From contig VHBK01000007.1 of the NCBI GenBank assembly GCA_016872015.1, positions 1 to 49,120 of the forward strand: a stretch of 49,120 bases of DNA, given 5' to 3'. Shown one piece after another: positions 46,771 to 49,120 of this stretch. Below the pieces are notes generated by a model. The model saw only the letters and a list, made by a program, of their open reading frames with translations, was not told the DNA's origin and did no database searches. Position 1 is the first letter of the stretch; the number at the start of each line of letters is the position of its first letter. The position numbers and the translations under genes were made by a program. This stretch comes from Nitrososphaerota archaeon (lineage in GTDB: Archaea > Thermoproteota > Nitrososphaeria > Nitrososphaerales > Nitrosopumilaceae).

Positions 46771-49119
46771 TTAAGATTTTTTGGAAAACCCAGACTTGGT
46801 TTTATTTCTAATTATTATAATTGCAAATGCAGGTGCCACAAAATAGATTACTCCATTAAGAAGTATTATGCCAATTCCATATCCAAGCATCTCTGATTCT
46901 GAATCAATGTCTGCATAGCTTAGAATCGACATTGTAGATAACATTGGGGTTATTGTGATTTTTACTAGCTCACGAAATGCTGGGCTCTGTCTTTCTAGAT
47001 CAGATATCCCAGGACTAAATGAATAATAGAATTCGTTGAATCCAGCCATGAAAGTTGTGCCGGAACTAGTGCTGAACAGGACATTGTCTCTGATTTCTCG
47101 CAATTGCTGTACCTGGGAAGCAAGCTCTGTTCCATGGGCAGCAGTTGCAATCAGGCATCCCCCTCCAAACGGCCCTGGATTCTCATCTATTACACAGACT
47201 CCTTTTTCCAGATGGGTTCCTTCGCCACATACCATCACTGGTGGCTCTGGCTCTGGTAGTCCTACCACTTCGTAAATGGTCTTTCCTGGAAAGTTCCTAT
47301 CAAACCAGGCCTTGTATGCGGCCTCTGAGTTGTATCTATCCACATATGATTGTGGGTCTTTGGTAGGATCTGGGAATCCAGGAATGTGTGTTTGTGGCTC
47401 GGGGTCGACTACGGGTTCTGGCTCTGGTGCCACAATGCAACTCTGAGTTTCTTCATCAAATACAGTGCCTGCACCGCATTGTGTTGGTTCTGGTTTTGGT
47501 TCTGGTTTTGGCTGCTCGGCAGTCTGCAGTGTCACAACGTTTGATGCCACACTTGCACCTGCAGGATTTAACGCGTAGATGCGATACGAGTAAGTGTTTG
47601 CTAGTAATCCGGTATGTGAATATGTGGTGCTAGTAGTCTTGCTAGTTAGTGTTCTGTATTGATCAGAGCCAATTTTGTACTCTATTGTATAACCTGTAAT
47701 TGAGGCACCTCCATTATTAGTTGGAGTTGTCCAGTAGAGGTTGATCTGAGTCGGAGAAACCAGATTTGCAGAAAGAGTTGGTGGTGACGGCGGCTTGGAA
47801 GTAACTGGAGCAGCTGGCGGGGTTGTGTCAAGTGTTGCAGTAGTCGATGCTTCGGATGATGCAAGACTTGTGCCAGAAGATGTTATTGTGTAAATTCTAT
47901 AGACGTGCATCACACCAGTCACAATACCAGTGTGAGAATATTTTGTTGTGGCATTTTGTGTGGAAATTAATGTCTCAAATTGCCCAGGTCCCTTTTTGAC
48001 TTCGATTTTGTATCCTACAATACCAGTTGATGTTGGTGCCTTCCAGACAAGATCTATTCGTGTTGGAGAATATGGAGTTGCAACGATGTTTGTTGGTGGG
48101 TTTACTGTACCGGATGTCGTGCTCTGTGATGGTGAAATAGAGTTGGATGTGGACAATGGTGTTGCAGTAGCATCTGCAGATCTTGGGCTAGAGCCAAGCG
48201 TGAAATGGGCAGAAACGACATAGGCGTATGTTTGACCAGTAGTCAGGCCCGATATGGTATAGCTTGTGGCGGTTCCTGCGTTTTCTTGCAGTACCACGTA
48301 GCTGTCTTGGCCTACCTTTTGTTCTATTTTGTATCCTGCGATGGACTGTTTGTAGGTCTGCGACGGCGGAACCCAGGTTAACGTAATTGCAGTAGGAGAA
48401 ACAGCAGTAGCAGTAACTGTAGGTGTGGTGGTTTCCTTGGGTGTTGCGGATGTTTCGCTTTGCGTTCCTGCACCGACAGAGTTTACAGCAGATACGCGAT
48501 AATAGTACGTTGTGCCTGTTGTGAGTCCAGTATGTGAAAATGAAGTCGCAGTGCTCTGCGAGTTGGATACCAGGGTTTCAAAAGAGCCACTTCCCTTTTT
48601 TGCTTCAATTTTGTATCCTGTGATTGACGAGCCACCATTGTTTGATGGTGTTCCCCATGAGAGACTGACCTGAGTTGGGGACGCTGCAGTTGCAACAAGG
48701 GATGTCACAGAGCCTGGCACACTGGCAGACGATGATGAACCAGTAGGAGTGACGGATGATTCTGATGATACTGCACCTGTTCCTATTTGGTTTATTGCTG
48801 ATACTCTATACACATATGTTGTACCAGAACTCAGGCCAGTATGCGAATAACTAGTGGTTGTAGTGCCAGTGTTTGCAACCAAGTTGGAAAACGCGCCAGA
48901 GCCAATTTTGTATTCTATTTTGTAGCCGGTAATTGCATATCCACCGTTGCTGGATGGGGTAGTCCAAGACAAGTTGACCTGTGTTGCCGAGCTTGCAGTG
49001 GCAACCAGTCCTGTTGGCGCACTTGGAACACTGGAGCTAGACGACGATGTTGGAGTTGCAGATGTCTCTGATGATGAAACACTAGTACCAATTGAGTTTA
49101 TTGCAGATACGCGGTACGT
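46771..49119 (-). CDS. Giant FN3-repeat surface protein with CFI-type C-terminus (N-terminus outside window)
   Basis: The frame is open from the right edge, so the N-terminus is missing. At least five fibronectin type III domains, plus part of a sixth, carry SPTQVSLSW...ITGYKIEYKIGSG...YSHTGL..GTTYYYRVSAVN signatures. Then come a Pro/Glu-rich linker with paired CGAGTVFDEETQSC and CGEGTHLEKGVC units, the CLIATAAHGTELASQVQQLREIRDNVL segment of the CFI-box C-terminal domain, and two membrane helices before a basic end KSGFSKKS. It is likely anchored at the cell surface for adhesion. Confidence 0.88.
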   Translation of the reverse strand, partial: TYRVSAINSIGTSVSSSETSATPTSSSSSSVPSAPTGLVATASSATQVNLSWTTPSSNGGYAITGYKIEYKIGSGAFSNLVANTGTTTTSYSHTGLSSGTTYVYRVSAINQIGTGAVSSESSVTPTGSSSSASVPGSVTSLVATAASPTQVSLSWGTPSNNGGSSITGYKIEAKKGSGSFETLVSNSQSTATSFSHTGLTTGTTYYYRVSAVNSVGAGTQSETSATPKETTTPTVTATAVSPTAITLTWVPPSQTYKQSIAGYKIEQKVGQDSYVVLQENAGTATSYTISGLTTGQTYAYVVSAHFTLGSSPRSADATATPLSTSNSISPSQSTTSGTVNPPTNIVATPYSPTRIDLVWKAPTSTGIVGYKIEVKKGPGQFETLISTQNATTKYSHTGIVTGVMHVYRIYTITSSGTSLASSEASTTATLDTTPPAAPVTSKPPSPPTLSANLVSPTQINLYWTTPTNNGGASITGYTIEYKIGSDQYRTLTSKTTSTTYSHTGLLANTYSYRIYALNPAGASVASNVVTLQTAEQPKPEPKPEPTQCGAGTVFDEETQSCIVAPEPEPVVDPEPQTHIPGFPDPTKDPQSYVDRYNSEAAYKAWFDRNFPGKTIYEVVGLPEPEPPVMVCGEGTHLEKGVCVIDENPGPFGGGCLIATAAHGTELASQVQQLREIRDNVLFSTSSGTTFMAGFNEFYYSFSPGISDLERQSPAFRELVKITITPMLSTMSILSYADIDSESEMLGYGIGIILLNGVIYFVAPAFAIIIIRNKTKSGFSKKS

Positions 49120-49120
49120 G

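Noticed and set aside
47036-48698. Several ORFs on both strands inside the FN3 gene
   Set aside because: They arise from the repetitive FN3 and Pro/Glu codons and show no independent features.
1-49120. CRISPR array or insertion sequence
   Set aside because: No regularly spaced repeats with unique spacers and no transposase with terminal repeats were seen; only the Rep-like/integrase element is present.

Overview
The window is chromosomal DNA of an ammonia-oxidising-type archaeon (Thaumarchaeota/Nitrososphaeria, most likely a member of the Nitrosopumilales). Evidence: an archaeal S10/spc-type ribosomal cluster containing eS4 and the RNase P protein Rnp1, a proteasome alpha subunit, an ESCRT-III (CdvB-like) protein, formate-dependent PurP, DUF371, TatC/TatA, and a very large FN3 surface protein with a CFI-type C-terminus. 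Many genes have a TATA-like box about 26 nt before the start codon, as expected for leaderless archaeal mRNAs, and several use TTG or GTG starts. Base composition is AT-rich. There is no CRISPR array and no rRNA.

Layout. 1-3.4 kb: tail of a pentapeptide-repeat protein, then a probable integrated element with an HUH Rep-like protein, a 415-bp non-coding stretch with inverted repeats, a frameshifted winged-helix regulator and a tyrosine integrase; regulator and integrase share an upstream sequence motif. 3.5-6.9 kb: biotin genes bioA, bioB, bioF, with an excellent BirA-type operator before bioB. 7.1-8.9 kb: a CcdA membrane electron carrier and its thioredoxin partner. 9.0-13.4 kb: an ESCRT-III paralogue with a strong promoter dyad, small hypotheticals, a decayed gene, two paralogous secreted Cys-motif proteins, a GDP-mannose-hydrolase-like Nudix protein, a long non-coding stretch, a disrupted membrane ORF, a zinc-ribbon protein and tRNA-Asn. 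Four copies of a palindromic motif lie here. 13.5-21.2 kb: ribosomal genes L3-L4-L23-S19-L22-S3-L29-Rnp1-S17-L14-L24-S4e-L5-S14-S8-L6, all on the minus strand, without L2 at its usual place. 21.3-25.1 kb: SPOUT methyltransferase, proteasome alpha, DUF371, an ArsR-like regulator, purC.

25.1-36.4 kb: a membrane-anchored sugar-dehydrogenase-like beta-propeller, the purine cluster purQ-purL-purF with a stand-alone Lrp ligand-binding domain, CBS protein, purS, tatC-tatA, SRPBCC protein, UbiX-type prenyltransferase and purP. PurC, PurS, PurQ, PurL, PurF and PurP together cover much of IMP synthesis. 36.4-45.5 kb: RelE-type toxin-antitoxin pair, DUF151 nuclease-like protein, zinc ribbon, a Cys-motif membrane protein, a PIN-like DUF5615 protein, a methyltransferase, a long coiled-coil protein, 2H phosphoesterase, cupin, MsrA and several micro-proteins. 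45.4-49.1 kb: exported proteins: a matrixin-like metalloprotease, a small secreted protein and an FN3 protein that runs off the right edge.

Main points for follow-up: the integrated element with its shared regulator/integrase operator, the palindrome family around 11.3-13.4 kb, the BirA operator, the cdvB promoter dyad, and compact inverted-repeat structures near 12.2, 35.1 and 43.9 kb that may be RNAs.
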